Below the pieces are notes generated by a model. It worked only from the letters and a program-made list of their open reading frames with translations. It searched no databases and was not told where the DNA came from. The translations under genes were made by a program, and so were the position numbers. This document shows positions 17,415 through 27,002 of a stretch of 64,000 bases of DNA, piece by piece. The DNA is taken from positions 124,001 to 188,000 of the forward strand of contig CAKSNL010000002.1 of assembly GCA_934476235.1 (NCBI GenBank), in the 5' to 3' direction. How positions within the stretch are numbered: position 1 is the first letter of the stretch; every line of letters begins with the position of its first letter. Source of the DNA: an uncultured Clostridia bacterium. GTDB lineage: Bacteria; Bacillota; Clostridia; CAKSNL01; HGM11501.

Positions 17415-19352
17415 ATGAAAAGAATAGTTTCTTTAATAACTGCACTTTTGATATTTGCCTCGTTTATGACGGGGAGCATATTTGCAATCAATGTGGAAAG
17501 CGACGAAATTCCGGTTTCGGGCTGGACGTTTGAGGCGTCAAGCACCAACGTAAATAACGGCGTTCCGCTTGAGGTGCCGAGAAATGTTATTGACGGCGAC
17601 CTTGATTCGCACTGGCACTCAATGATAAAACCCAAGGCGGAGCTTCCGCATTACATAACAATAATTCTGCCTGCGTTTACGGAGGTGGGGGGCTACCGCT
17701 ACTATCCGAGAAAGTCAGAATCGGGAGTGAAAGCCGGAACGTGCACAAAGTACGAAATCTATGTGTCGGAGGACGGGACAAATTACGAAAAAGCGGACCA
17801 AGGCACCTGGGAGAGAGACACAACGGCAAAAACAGTACGCTTTTCAAAAAATTATAAGGCAAAGTACGTCCGCCTTCAGATAACAGACGCGGAAGGCGGT
17901 TACGGTTCTGCCGCGGAGCTGAGGCTGTTAAAGCCAGACAGCGGCAAGCAGACGGTTAAGATTACGGGCAAGGTCCGCTTTGAAGACAAAAAGAGCGGAA
18001 CAAAAAATACGGGCACCGAAAGTAACGGCGGAGATGAGCTTTTGACAGAGGGCTGGACGTTTGACACGTCAAGCACGAATGCGAATAACGGCGTTTTGGC
18101 AGAGGTGCCCGAAAGAGTAATAGACTCCGACACAAAGACCCACTGGCACTCAATGATAAACCCCAAGGCGGAGCTTCCGCACTACATAACCGTGATACTT
18201 CCGAATGAGGAGTATGTGTCGGGCTATCACTATTATCCGAGAACGGATAACGGCAGAGCCGGAATATGCACAAGGTACGAAATATACGTTTCCGCGGACG
18301 GAAAGGAATTCACGCTCGCCGCACAGGGAAACTGGGCGTCGACGACGGACGTAAAGACCGCGGATTTCGGAATAAACGTAAAGGTGAAGGCGGTAAAGCT
18401 TTTAATGCTCGAGGCGGAGGGCGGCTACGGCTCAGCCGGTGAAATCAGGCTCGTAGGTCCGAAGGACAACTACAAAAACATGACGGTTTCAGAGTATAAG
18501 TCGGCGTATGAAAACATAGTTTTAAGACCCGTGCTCTTTGACTCCATGACGGTCAATGCGACGGGGAACAGTGCGCACCCGGTTATCAACATGGCGGATG
18601 GATACAGCGATACCTACTGGCACACCGAGATGGTATCGGGCAAGCTTCCGCAGGACATATCGTACAATTTCCACTACACCTATACGATAGAGGGAATAAG
18701 ATATCTGCCACGCCAGGACGGAAATTTAACGGGTCACTTTTTGAAGTTTGACGTTTACACTTCGCCGGACGGGCGGGAGTACAGCTTCTTAAAAAGCTTT
18801 GAAACGACCGCGTCAAGAGAGGCGAAGGACTTCATGTTTGATTCGCCTGTAAAGACCAAATATTTTAAGATACACTTAAAAGAAGGGCTTTACGGCTACG
18901 GAACATGCGCCGATGTGTATTTTTTGCAGACCGGAAAGCAGTATAAGGAGGACGCAGAAAACTGCGAGGAGTCTTACACCTTAAGAATCGGCGATAAGAA
19001 TATCGCGGTGAAAAAGGACGGGGAGGAAAAGACCTTAACGCTTGACACGGCGCCCTTTATCTACGATGGCTCGACCATGATACCGCTCCGCGGGCTCATG
19101 GAGGAAATGGGAATGAGCGTCGAGTGGGACGGCAGCGTGCAAAGAATCGGAATATATGACGAAAACACCGACATGACATTGAATATCGAGGACGACAGGG
19201 TGTATATCAACGGTAAGTGCTACAATGCCGTTACCGCTCCGATGATAAGGGATTCAAGAACCTTCATTCCACTCCGCTTTATGTCCGAGCAGATGGGCTA
19301 TAATGTCTACTGGGACGGGGAAAAACAGGAAATTAAAATAAGCACAAAATGA
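17415..19352 (+). CDS. Secreted three-discoidin protein with stalk-like domain (unit 1)
   Basis: The 645-aa protein starts at the ATG at 17415, 7 nt after AAGGAGG, which itself overlaps the upstream stop. Signal peptide about 1-24; three F5/8 type C (discoidin) domains (about 28-180, 208-355, 370-520) marked by the WHSMI/YWHTE metal-loop region and YYPR; C-terminal copper-amine-oxidase-N-like domain (about 545-645; STMIPLRGLMEEMG and TFIPLRFMSEQMGY). No enzyme domain is seen. Discoidin domains bind glycans, so I infer an adhesin or scaffold that holds substrate for the partner glycosidase. It is followed by a strong hairpin. Confidence 0.8.
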   Translation: MKRIVSLITALLIFASFMTGSIFAINVESDEIPVSGWTFEASSTNVNNGVPLEVPRNVIDGDLDSHWHSMIKPKAELPHYITIILPAFTEVGGYRYYPRKSESGVKAGTCTKYEIYVSEDGTNYEKADQGTWERDTTAKTVRFSKNYKAKYVRLQITDAEGGYGSAAELRLLKPDSGKQTVKITGKVRFEDKKSGTKNTGTESNGGDELLTEGWTFDTSSTNANNGVLAEVPERVIDSDTKTHWHSMINPKAELPHYITVILPNEEYVSGYHYYPRTDNGRAGICTRYEIYVSADGKEFTLAAQGNWASTTDVKTADFGINVKVKAVKLLMLEAEGGYGSAGEIRLVGPKDNYKNMTVSEYKSAYENIVLRPVLFDSMTVNATGNSAHPVINMADGYSDTYWHTEMVSGKLPQDISYNFHYTYTIEGIRYLPRQDGNLTGHFLKFDVYTSPDGREYSFLKSFETTASREAKDFMFDSPVKTKYFKIHLKEGLYGYGTCADVYFLQTGKQYKEDAENCEESYTLRIGDKNIAVKKDGEEKTLTLDTAPFIYDGSTMIPLRGLMEEMGMSVEWDGSVQRIGIYDENTDMTLNIEDDRVYINGKCYNAVTAPMIRDSRTFIPLRFMSEQMGYNVYWDGEKQEIKISTK

Positions 19353-19383
19353 ATTAAAAGCGCGGGAGACCGCGCTTTTAATT
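19352..19383 (+). terminator. Terminator after unit 1
   Basis: AATTAAAAGCGCGG (19352-19365) pairs with CCGCGCTTTTAATT (19370-19383) around GAGA and ends in a short T-run. Confidence 0.85.
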
Positions 19384-19433
19384 TTAGAGATGTATTATGA
19401 ACGAAAAATCCACCTTTTTGAGTGCGAAATGAG

Positions 19434-19461
19434 TTGAAATAAGAAAATACGGTATTATAAT
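19434..19461 (+). promoter_or_regulatory. Sigma-A promoter of unit 2
   Basis: TTGAAA (19434-19439), 16 bp, TATAAT (19456-19461), 36 nt before the start codon. Confidence 0.7.
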
Positions 19462-19496
19462 AATTATAAGAATATATAAAGGGAGATAATAATAGT

Positions 19497-22169
19497 ATGA
19501 AACTTGCAAAAAGAACCCTTTCGGCTATGCTGGCGCTTTTAATGCTCGCACCGTGCACGGTGTGCTTTGCGGATGGCGGAATTTACACATCAGACAGTTT
19601 CTCCGCCGGCACAAATTCGTCGAAGGCGGACGGCGGAATCTGGTATAAGCAGCCGTACGGCTTTTTTTCCGTTGCCGATGTTCGAATGGACGGCGTAAAA
19701 TCCGTTAAGATTACCGCGAAGAATAACATGTATGATAAGTCTGACGGTGAGCGCGTCGTATTGAGGCTTGACGGCGAGAACGGCGAGGTCATAGGCTATG
19801 TCGATATTGACAGGCACTCTCCGGATGAGAACGAGGTCTTTTCGGTCGCGCTGACAAAGACCGTTACGGGCGTTCACAATGTGTACCTCCAGAGTCTGAT
19901 CGCGAATAACAACAACCGGAGCGTGACTATATACAGTGTTGAATTTTCAAAGGAGGCGTACACAAAGGAGGCGTACACTCCCGTGCCGGATTCTGAGATA
20001 AGGGACGTGCACGAGTCCACCTGGGCGCTGACGGACGATTTGGGCAGGCGCGCGGCAACGTACGAGGAAACGGGACCTGTGCGCGGGGACAAAAAGGTCG
20101 GAATGTTCTACTGAACATGGCACCGCGAGTTTGAAACGAGCAAGGCGTTCAATAACTCCGAGTTTGCGAAGGAGCACCCGGAGGCAAAGCACGATTACTA
20201 TAACACCCTCTGGCCCACAACGCTGACAAATTACTATTGGAACGAGCCGATTTTCGGATATTATTCGGGAATCGATTACTGGGTGTACAGAAAGCACGCG
20301 GAAATGCTTGCCTCAGCCGGGGTGGACGCGCTCTTTTTTGACACGACAAACGGAAGATGGTCGTGGAGGAGAGAATATCAGGTTCTCCTTTCCGCGCTTC
20401 ACGATTCGCGGGCGGACGGGGTAGACGCACCGAAGGTGTGCTTTGTGACCAACTTCTCGTCCAAGAACGCTGAAGCAAAAGAGAACATCAAGAGAATATA
20501 CATAGGCGCGTATAAGGACGGTAAGTGGTCCGACCTCTGGTTTTACTGGAACGGTAAGCCCCTTATCCTGGCGTATACCGATATGCTGACCCCGGCAGAG
20601 GGCGATGAGCATGACGCGGCGCTGATGGAGGAAATAAAGGACTTCTTCATCTTCCGCGGTCCTCAGGGCTCGTACACATCTGGGCAGACGGCGGAAAATC
20701 AGTGGGGCTGGCTCGAAATGTATCCGCAGAACGGATACACCAAAAAGGCGGACGGAACATATGAGGAGGCAACTGTCGGCGTTGCGGCGAACTATTCCTT
20801 CGTAACGGGCTCTCTCACCGCGATGAATGACGAGTTCGTTACCGGAAGAAGCTATACGTACGCGCTCGGACAGGATAAAACTCCGGGAGCATATAAATAC
20901 GGCTATTTCTTCTCAGAACAGCTCAAACGGGCACTCGAGATCGACCCGGAGCTTATGTTTATCGACGGGTGGAACGAGTGGCTTGCCGGAAGAAACAAGC
21001 AGTGGAACGGTGTTGCCAACGCGTTCCCGGATACATACGATGACGAGGGAAGCCGCGACATGGAGCCGACGAAGGGCGACATGAAGGACAATTACTATGC
21101 TCTTTTGGTTGACGCGGTAAGAAAATTCAAGGGCACGGAAAAAAGAGAGGCAGCCGGAGAAGAAAAGACTATAGATATTTCCGATTTTTCAGGATGGAGC
21201 ACCGTTACACCGACATTTTACGGCTATAAGGGCAAGTATGACAGAAATTATATGGGTTACGGCAAGGTGATGTATGAAAATTATACCGCGAGAAACAACG
21301 TGACGGAGTCCAGGGTATCGCGCGACAGTGAGAATCTTTATTTCTACGCGCACGCGTCAGAGGCAATCACGGCTCCCGAGGGCAGTAAGTGGATGAAGAT
21401 ATATATAGATTCCGACCGCAACCGCGCGACCGGTTGGGAGGGCTATGACTATGTTATAAACACTCCCGCGCCGGGCGACGTTTCAAGGCTCTTTGCGGAC
21501 GGGACGGCGGAAAAAATCGGCACCGCGGATTATAGCGTCTCGGGGTCGGAGCTTGCCATTAAGGTTAAAAGGGAGCTTTTGAGACTTTCGGGCACGGCAG
21601 ACATGGAATTTAAATGGGTCGACAATGCCGAGGGAGACATATTAAACTGGTACTCCGATGGCTCGGTCACACCCTTGGGACGGTTTAACTTCGTATATTC
21701 CGAGAAAGAGGAGGTATACACCTCTGACGAAACAAGAGCGGCGCTTGCGGGAATATCGGCAGTCGCGGCGGACAAAAACTCGGGCTATATTTCCGGGCGG
21801 AAGGTATATGTTCACGACCCGGACATAAGAGTGACAACGAAGAAGATAAACGGCATGATATATGTTACGACCGATTTTGCATCGGAGGTGCTCGACGTAA
21901 GAGCAGTGTACGAGCCGGGAAAGAACATGTTAAAGCTAAAGGGCGAGAAGCTCTTCTACACCGTTCTCGGGACGAATGAGGCGCGCTACGGAGGTGCGGT
22001 GAGAACGCTTGAAAACGCCGTGATAGCGTACGAAGGAAGAGTATATGTCCCCGTAACACTGTTTTCGGACATTTTCGGCTATGAGGTAAGGCAGGAGGGA
22101 GATATGGCCCTGTTCGGCGAAAAGGTGACAGACGGTGCCGTAGCCGCAGCAAAAGCCCTTGCGTTTTAA
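19497..22169 (+). pseudogene. GH99-like glycosidase of unit 2, interrupted by in-frame TGA
   Basis: This is a tandem paralogue of the gene at 14730 with exactly the same length (2,673 nt) and domain order: signal peptide, CBM6-like, TIM barrel with DGWNEW at 490-495, DOMON/CBM9-like, copper-amine-oxidase-N-like. Codon 206 (20112-20114) is TGA where the unit 1 paralogue has TGG; the Trp of this YW motif is conserved in all three other paralogues. The frame is otherwise open to the TAA at 22169. As read, a 205-aa fragment would be secreted, and the downstream part (open from 20283 with no ribosome binding site) would be lost. A recent nonsense mutation, a strain variant or a sequencing error are all possible. 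Confidence 0.8.
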
Positions 22170-22181
22170 GGAGGTAGAGCG

Positions 22182-24686
22182 ATGAAAAGAATAGTTTCTT
22201 TAATAACTGCACTTTTGATATTTGCCTCGCTTATGACGGGGAGCATATTTGCGATAGATGAGGCGGACGAACTTTCAGTTACGGACTGGACGTTTGAAGC
22301 GTCAAGCACCAACACAAACAACGGCAAGCCGCTTGAGGTTCCCGAAAAAGTGATTGACGGAAATACCAATACCCACTGGCACACCATGATAGAGCCCAAG
22401 GCGGAAGGACCGCACTATATAACGGTGATTCTGCCGTCGGTCACGGAGGTGGGCGGCTACCGCTATTATCCGAGGACGGACAATAACAGAATCGGAGTCT
22501 GCACAAAGTATGAGATATACGTTTCCGCGGACGGAAAGAATTACGAGAAAGCGGCACAAGGAACCTGGGCAAGCGACACCGATGAGAAAACGGTTAAGTT
22601 CAGTAAAAACTACAGGGCGAAGTACGTTCGGCTTCAGATGGTCGAGTCTGAAAAGGGCTACGGCTCCGCCGGCGAGATAAGGCTCTTAAAGGCTGACAAG
22701 ACAAAGCAGACGGTTAACGTAACGGGAAAGATACAGGCTAAAGATATTTCGGGGAGCACAAGTACACCCAAAACGGAGGAGCAGCCCAAAGAGGATACCG
22801 GCAAAATATCGGGAGAAGGCGAGCTTTCGACTGACGGATGGACGTTCGAGGTGTCAAGCACAAACACAAATTTCGGCAAACCGCTTGAGGTGCCCGAAAG
22901 AGTGATTGACGGCAGTACAAAAACGTTCTGGCACACCATGATAGAGCCCAAGACGGAGGGTCCGCACTATATAACGGTAATTCTGCCGTCGGTCACGGAG
23001 GTGGGTGGCTACCGCTATTATCCGAGAACGGACAATAACAGAATCGGAGTCTGCACAAAGTATGAGATATACGTTTCCGCGGACGGAAAGAATTACGAGA
23101 AAGCGGCCCAGGGAACCTGGGCAAGCGATACCGACGCGAAAACGGTTAAGTTCAGCAAAAATTACAGAGCAAAGTATATAAGGCTTCAGATGATCGAGTC
23201 TGAAAAGGGCTACGGCTCCGCCGGTGAAATAAGGCTCTTGAAGCCCGACAAAGCCAAGCAGACAGTCAACGTAACGGGAACGATACAGGCTAAGGATATT
23301 TTGGCAGGCGCGGTTTCGAAAAAAACCGAGGAGATAAAAGAGCCGGAAAGCAAAATGACGGGCGAGGGCGAGCTTCCGACCGACGGCTGGACATTTGAGA
23401 CTTCAAGCACAAACACGAATAACGGCGTCCCGGCAGAGGTCCCCGAAAGGGTTATCGACGGGAAGACCGAAACATTCTGGCATACCATGATCGAGCCGAA
23501 GGCGGAGGTGCCGCACTACATAACGGTGATATTGCCGGAGGAAGAATATGTGTCGGGCTATCACTATTATCCGAGGACGGACAACAACAGAGCGGGCGTC
23601 TGCACGAAATACGAGATATATATATCGGAGGACGGAAAGGATTTCACGCTCGCGGCAGAAGGGTCATGGGCATCGTCAAACAATATGAAAACGGCGGATT
23701 TCGGTGTAAACGTTAAGGTCAAGGCAGTAAAGCTCGTTATGACCGAGGCGGTCGGAGGCTACGGCTCCGCCGGTGAAATAAGGCTTTCGGGACCGAAGGA
23801 CAGCTATAAGAATATGACCGTTTCCGAATATAAGGTAAGTTATGAGGATATAGTCTTAAAAGCGGTGCTTTTCGATTCGATGAATATATATGCTACCGGA
23901 AACAGTGCGCGCCCGGGTACCAATATGGCAGACGGATACTCAGAAAGCTACTGGCACACGGAAATGATATCGGGCAAGCTTCCGCAGGATATAACGTATA
24001 ATTTCCACTATGCCTATACGATAGACGGTCTCAGATACGTGCCGAGACAGGACGGGAATCTGACAGGTCACTTTTTGAAGTTCGATGTTTTGGTGTCGGA
24101 TAACGGGGTCGATTTCAATCTCTTAAAGAGCTTTGAAACAACGGCGTCTGCCGAGGAAAAGGACTTTATGTTTGACTCGCCCGTAAAAACCAAGTATATG
24201 AGGATACACTTAAAGGAAGGACTCTACGGCTACGGAACGTGTGCGGAGCTTTACTTTTTGCAAAACGGCAGGCAGTATAAGGAGGACGAGGCAAACGGCG
24301 AGGAGACCTATACTCTTAAGATAGGCGACAAAAACGTCAAAGTGAAAAAGGACGGGGAGGAAAAGACTCTTACGTTTGACACGGCGCCCTTTATCTACGG
24401 CGGTTCGACGATGATTCCGCTCCGCGGTCTTATGGAAGAAATGGGCATGAGCGTGGACTGGAACGGTGGAGTGCAGCAGATTGACATATATGACGAGTAT
24501 ACCGAAATGATTTTGCATATTGAGGATGACAGGGTGTATATCGACAATATTCGATATAACGCCGTCGCGGCTCCGATGATAAGGGATTCAAGAACCTTTA
24601 TCCCGCTTAGGTTCATGTCCGAGCAGATGGGCTATAAGGTCTACTGGGACGGGGAAAAGCAGGAGATAAAAATAAGTACAAAATAA
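22182..24686 (+). CDS. Secreted four-discoidin protein with stalk-like domain (unit 2)
   Basis: The 834-aa paralogue of the protein at 17415 has the same AAGGAGGTAGAG spacing and a near-identical signal peptide. Four discoidin domains are seen (about 30-175, 214-360, 398-540, 560-710), then a copper-amine-oxidase-N-like domain (about 734-834). The extra domain compared with unit 1 comes from an internal duplication: domains 1 and 2 are nearly identical in DNA with a 552-bp (184-codon) offset. It should act as a surface glycan-binding partner. It could still be translated even though its glycosidase partner is broken. Confidence 0.8.
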   Translation: MKRIVSLITALLIFASLMTGSIFAIDEADELSVTDWTFEASSTNTNNGKPLEVPEKVIDGNTNTHWHTMIEPKAEGPHYITVILPSVTEVGGYRYYPRTDNNRIGVCTKYEIYVSADGKNYEKAAQGTWASDTDEKTVKFSKNYRAKYVRLQMVESEKGYGSAGEIRLLKADKTKQTVNVTGKIQAKDISGSTSTPKTEEQPKEDTGKISGEGELSTDGWTFEVSSTNTNFGKPLEVPERVIDGSTKTFWHTMIEPKTEGPHYITVILPSVTEVGGYRYYPRTDNNRIGVCTKYEIYVSADGKNYEKAAQGTWASDTDAKTVKFSKNYRAKYIRLQMIESEKGYGSAGEIRLLKPDKAKQTVNVTGTIQAKDILAGAVSKKTEEIKEPESKMTGEGELPTDGWTFETSSTNTNNGVPAEVPERVIDGKTETFWHTMIEPKAEVPHYITVILPEEEYVSGYHYYPRTDNNRAGVCTKYEIYISEDGKDFTLAAEGSWASSNNMKTADFGVNVKVKAVKLVMTEAVGGYGSAGEIRLSGPKDSYKNMTVSEYKVSYEDIVLKAVLFDSMNIYATGNSARPGTNMADGYSESYWHTEMISGKLPQDITYNFHYAYTIDGLRYVPRQDGNLTGHFLKFDVLVSDNGVDFNLLKSFETTASAEEKDFMFDSPVKTKYMRIHLKEGLYGYGTCAELYFLQNGRQYKEDEANGEETYTLKIGDKNVKVKKDGEEKTLTFDTAPFIYGGSTMIPLRGLMEEMGMSVDWNGGVQQIDIYDEYTEMILHIEDDRVYIDNIRYNAVAAPMIRDSRTFIPLRFMSEQMGYKVYWDGEKQEIKISTK

Positions 24687-24690
24687 AATA

Positions 24691-24723
24691 AAACGGCTCA
24701 GCGGTTTTTCCGCTGAGCCGTTT
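24691..24723. terminator. Bidirectional terminator between unit 2 and spoIIID
   Basis: AAACGGCTCAGCGG (24691-24704) pairs with CCGCTGAGCCGTTT (24710-24723), with a 5-nt loop. It lies between converging genes. Confidence 0.85.
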
Positions 24724-24727
24724 CGCT

Positions 24728-24985
24728 TTATCCGTGTTTTTCTTTTTTGTATTTTGCTCTTGTCGCCATTCCGCCCCGTATGTGACGCTCTTTTTTGTTT
24801 TGCTCCAAAACGAGCGACGCACTTTTAAAAAGCGAGGGATTTATCGCGTGCAGCCGCTCGCGTATGTCTTTATGTACGGTAGATTTGGAAATTCCAAATT
24901 TTTTGGCGGCAGATCTTACCGTAGCTTTGTTTTCGGTAATGTAGCGGGCAAGTTTGACGGTTCGCTCTTCTATAAGATCGTTCAA
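24728..24985 (-). CDS. spoIIID: Sporulation transcriptional regulator SpoIIID
   Basis: The 85-aa DNA-binding protein of the mother cell has the HTH region KFGISKSTVHKDIRERL (about 28-44), INPSL and the basic C-terminal helix HIRGGMATRAKYKK, all typical of SpoIIID. It starts at a TTG 7 nt after AGGAGG; there is no ATG in a better position, and family members also often use non-ATG starts. A sigma-E-like -10 lies upstream. The identification is secure. Confidence 0.95.
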   Translation of the reverse strand: MNDLIEERTVKLARYITENKATVRSAAKKFGISKSTVHKDIRERLHAINPSLFKSASLVLEQNKKERHIRGGMATRAKYKKEKHG

Positions 24986-25013
24986 TGTATCGCCTCCTAA
25001 TTGCAGCTACTTA

Positions 25014-25042
25014 AGTGTATGCAATATGAGGCGGGAAAAGTA
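25014..25042 (-). promoter_or_regulatory. Candidate sigma-E promoter of spoIIID
   Basis: On the minus strand CATACACT (25014-25021) matches the sigma-E -10 consensus. The 14-bp-spaced -35 (TACTTTT, 25036-25042) is a weak match. Confidence 0.4.
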
Positions 25043-25078
25043 CGTTTTAAGTCGGAAAAAGTGATTAAGTCTTAATTT

Positions 25079-25639
25079 TTACTTAAGCTTAGCTCCGTCA
25101 CTGAACGCATTGCCGACTACATCGCCGATTTTGCGGTAAGTCTGATGTACCGGGTCATAGGTGATAGGGATAAATTTATTCAAATCAATTTTGCCGTTTT
25201 CGTCAAGTATTCTTTCGTCAGCACAGACATTTACGATTTCACCGACCAGTCTGCAAGTTTCTTCATCATAGCTTGTGAGTTTACATTCAAGTGACATGGG
25301 CAGCTCATCAAAAAGCGGGGCGTCCACAAATTCACTTTTTGCAGCGCGCCAGCCGGCTTTTTTGATTTTGTCGGGTTCTTTATTGCCCGAAACGATGCCG
25401 ACATAATCACACGCAACAACATTTTCCGCGTCTGCAATGCTCACCGTAAATGCACCTCTTGCGATAATGTTTTTCGTTGTTTTGTGCCCTGCGCTTATAC
25501 AGATTGAAATTTCCGTTTCTTCGCTGATTCCGCCCCATGCAGCGTTCATTGCATCAGGCTTTCCGTTTTCGTCATACGAGCCGATGATAAGCACCGGCAT
25601 AGGGTAAAGATACGCTTTCGCTCCAAAATTCTTTCTCAT
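25079..25639 (-). CDS. Flavin reductase-like (FMN-binding split-barrel) protein
   Basis: The 186-aa protein is of the flavin-reductase-like family. MPVLIIGSYDENGKPDAMNAAWGG at the N-terminus and TTKNIIARGAFTVSIADAE are typical of this FMN-binding split barrel. Its partner and substrate cannot be read from sequence. It starts at the ATG at 25639 after AAAGGAA and is last in a four-gene minus-strand operon with an ArsC/Spx-like and a PAS protein, which may point to a redox role (inference). Confidence 0.85.
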   Translation of the reverse strand: MRKNFGAKAYLYPMPVLIIGSYDENGKPDAMNAAWGGISEETEISICISAGHKTTKNIIARGAFTVSIADAENVVACDYVGIVSGNKEPDKIKKAGWRAAKSEFVDAPLFDELPMSLECKLTSYDEETCRLVGEIVNVCADERILDENGKIDLNKFIPITYDPVHQTYRKIGDVVGNAFSDGAKLK

Positions 25640-25665
25640 AATTATACATTCCTTTCATATATGAT

Positions 25666-26115
25666 TTATCTTGATAAGTCAGCTTGTTTTCGGTTTACAA
25701 AACAGTTGATCAAAATTGCAATTGCTGTGCCCGCAAATGAACCTATCGGTATAGGTAATAGGGCATACGTTATCAAATCAAAATTGTCGTCAATTGCAAA
25801 CAAAGCACATAGAAGAATCATGATGGTATAATATACAGAACTTAACGGTAAATAGGAAATTAAAAATTTTGCTTCTGCATATCTTAACAGTATTAACGGT
25901 ATCAAGCCCGCCAATACACCGCAAATCAGCAGAACCGCATCATGCCGGACTCCGTTTATAACATCTTGAGTCGGTTGTTTTCCGACAAATTCTTCTCCTC
26001 CGGTGAACAGCATTATAATATATGTATACGCGATACAAAGCAATGCCGATAAAAAAGCTTGCACCAAAGCAGACTTGTTTGCGTTTTTCCATGAGTCAAT
26101 TCTGATCGTTTTCAT
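25666..26115 (-). CDS. Small four-helix membrane protein of unknown function
   Basis: The 149-aa protein has four predicted membrane segments (about 18-38, 62-80, 86-108, 115-137) and no recognised motif. Its ATG overlaps the stop of the upstream ArsC-like gene by 4 nt, so the two are translationally coupled. It ends 26 nt before the flavin-reductase-like gene. It could belong to one of the small DUF membrane families; I do not assign one. Confidence 0.65.
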   Translation of the reverse strand: MKTIRIDSWKNANKSALVQAFLSALLCIAYTYIIMLFTGGEEFVGKQPTQDVINGVRHDAVLLICGVLAGLIPLILLRYAEAKFLISYLPLSSVYYTIMILLCALFAIDDNFDLITYALLPIPIGSFAGTAIAILINCFVNRKQADLSR

Positions 26116-26468
26116 TTTCGGACTTTTTCACTCCATTCCTTTTCCTTAAATCCAACAAAAACAAAATCTTCGCCGATTAAAAGCGGACGTTTGACCAACA
26201 TTCCGTCTGTTGCAAGTAGTTTCAACTGTTCTTCTTCTGACATAGTGGGCAGCTTGTCTTTCAGCCCCATTGATTTATACAAAAGCCCCGATGAGTTAAA
26301 GAATTTCTTTAACTCAAGACCACTCATTTTGTACCATTCACTCAACTCATCAAAGGAGGGGTTGTCCTCTTTTATGTCACGAAGTTCATATACAATTTTG
26401 TTGTCATCAAGCCATTTCCTTGCTTTTTGACAGGTTGTGCATTTGGGATAGCAAATAAATTTTAACAT
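26112..26468 (-). CDS. ArsC/Spx/MgsR-family thioredoxin-fold protein
   Basis: The 118-aa protein starts at the ATG at 26468 after AAGGAAG; a longer in-frame reading has no ribosome binding site. The N-terminal FICYPKCTTCQKARKWL has the CXXC (Cys10, Cys13) typical of the ArsC/YffB/Spx fold, followed by YELRDIKEDNPSFDELSEW and the family's DGMLVKRPLLIGEDFVFVGFKEKEW. Family members act as arsenate reductases or as redox-sensing RNA polymerase adaptors. This length and motif fit the generic arsenate reductase-like group; the role is not resolved. Confidence 0.85.
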   Translation of the reverse strand: MLKFICYPKCTTCQKARKWLDDNKIVYELRDIKEDNPSFDELSEWYKMSGLELKKFFNSSGLLYKSMGLKDKLPTMSEEEQLKLLATDGMLVKRPLLIGEDFVFVGFKEKEWSEKVRK

Positions 26469-26484
26469 AATAGCTTCCTTTTCG

Positions 26485-26850
26485 TTAAACACCGATCCCG
26501 GCATACGGCTCTTTGGTTTCCCTGTTTCTGTACTCGTGCTTTTCGTAATAACCGATAAGCGAACCGTCGCCGTCCCTCAGGGCGACCATATATACATCCT
26601 TGTTTTCCTTTTCATTGTGGTAAGTGAAAATAATGTTGTTTTCCGGGCTTTCGCCGAACCATGAAAGTACCTTGTCTATCGTGTCATTGGATTTTGAGTT
26701 ATGGCAAGCCTTTAGGTTTTTTCCCGTCAGGTCCTTGTGATAACGCTTTGCCGCCGCGGGATTCATGTATAAGATAACCGAATCCATTGAGCAAACGACA
26801 ACGGGAGCGGTATCTTGATCTATTATACTCTTATAAAGTTTATCTGACAT
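26485..26850 (-). CDS. Single PAS-domain protein
   Basis: The 121-aa protein is almost entirely a PAS fold: PVVVCSMDSVILYMNPAAAKRYHKDLTGKNLKACHN, then a central variable part, then KDVYMVALRDGDGSLIGYYEKHEYR. It has no output domain, so it probably senses a ligand or redox state and acts through a partner. It is first in the operon with the ArsC-like, membrane and flavin-reductase-like genes; the gap to the next gene is 16 nt. Confidence 0.8.
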   Translation of the reverse strand: MSDKLYKSIIDQDTAPVVVCSMDSVILYMNPAAAKRYHKDLTGKNLKACHNSKSNDTIDKVLSWFGESPENNIIFTYHNEKENKDVYMVALRDGDGSLIGYYEKHEYRNRETKEPYAGIGV

Positions 26851-26886
26851 TTTAGGGCACCTCGGTTGAATTTTATGTTTATATAC

Positions 26887-26915
26887 AGTATATCACATCG
26901 AAAGGAATTATACAA
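26887..26915 (-). promoter_or_regulatory. Promoter of the PAS operon
   Basis: On the minus strand TTGTAT (26910-26915), 17 bp, TATACT (26887-26892). It is divergent from the RHS promoter. Confidence 0.5.
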
Positions 26916-26923
26916 GACGTGCC

Positions 26924-26953
26924 TTGACAGATTTTACTGTTACAGTATATAAT
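26924..26953 (+). promoter_or_regulatory. Sigma-A promoter of the RHS gene
   Basis: TTGACA (26924-26929), 18 bp, TATAAT (26948-26953), 50 nt before the start codon. ACAGTATAT occurs both here (26942-26950) and in the divergent promoter (26885-26893). Confidence 0.75.
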
Positions 26954-27002
26954 AGGAAATTGGCTGCGCCTAAGAAAATAAAAACATCAGGGGGAGAGCG
27001 TA

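Noticed and set aside
20112..20114. TGA as selenocysteine or as a recoded Trp
   Set aside because: The paralogues have Trp, not Cys, here; other genes in the window end with TGA and use TGG normally, so neither selenocysteine nor a code change is supported.
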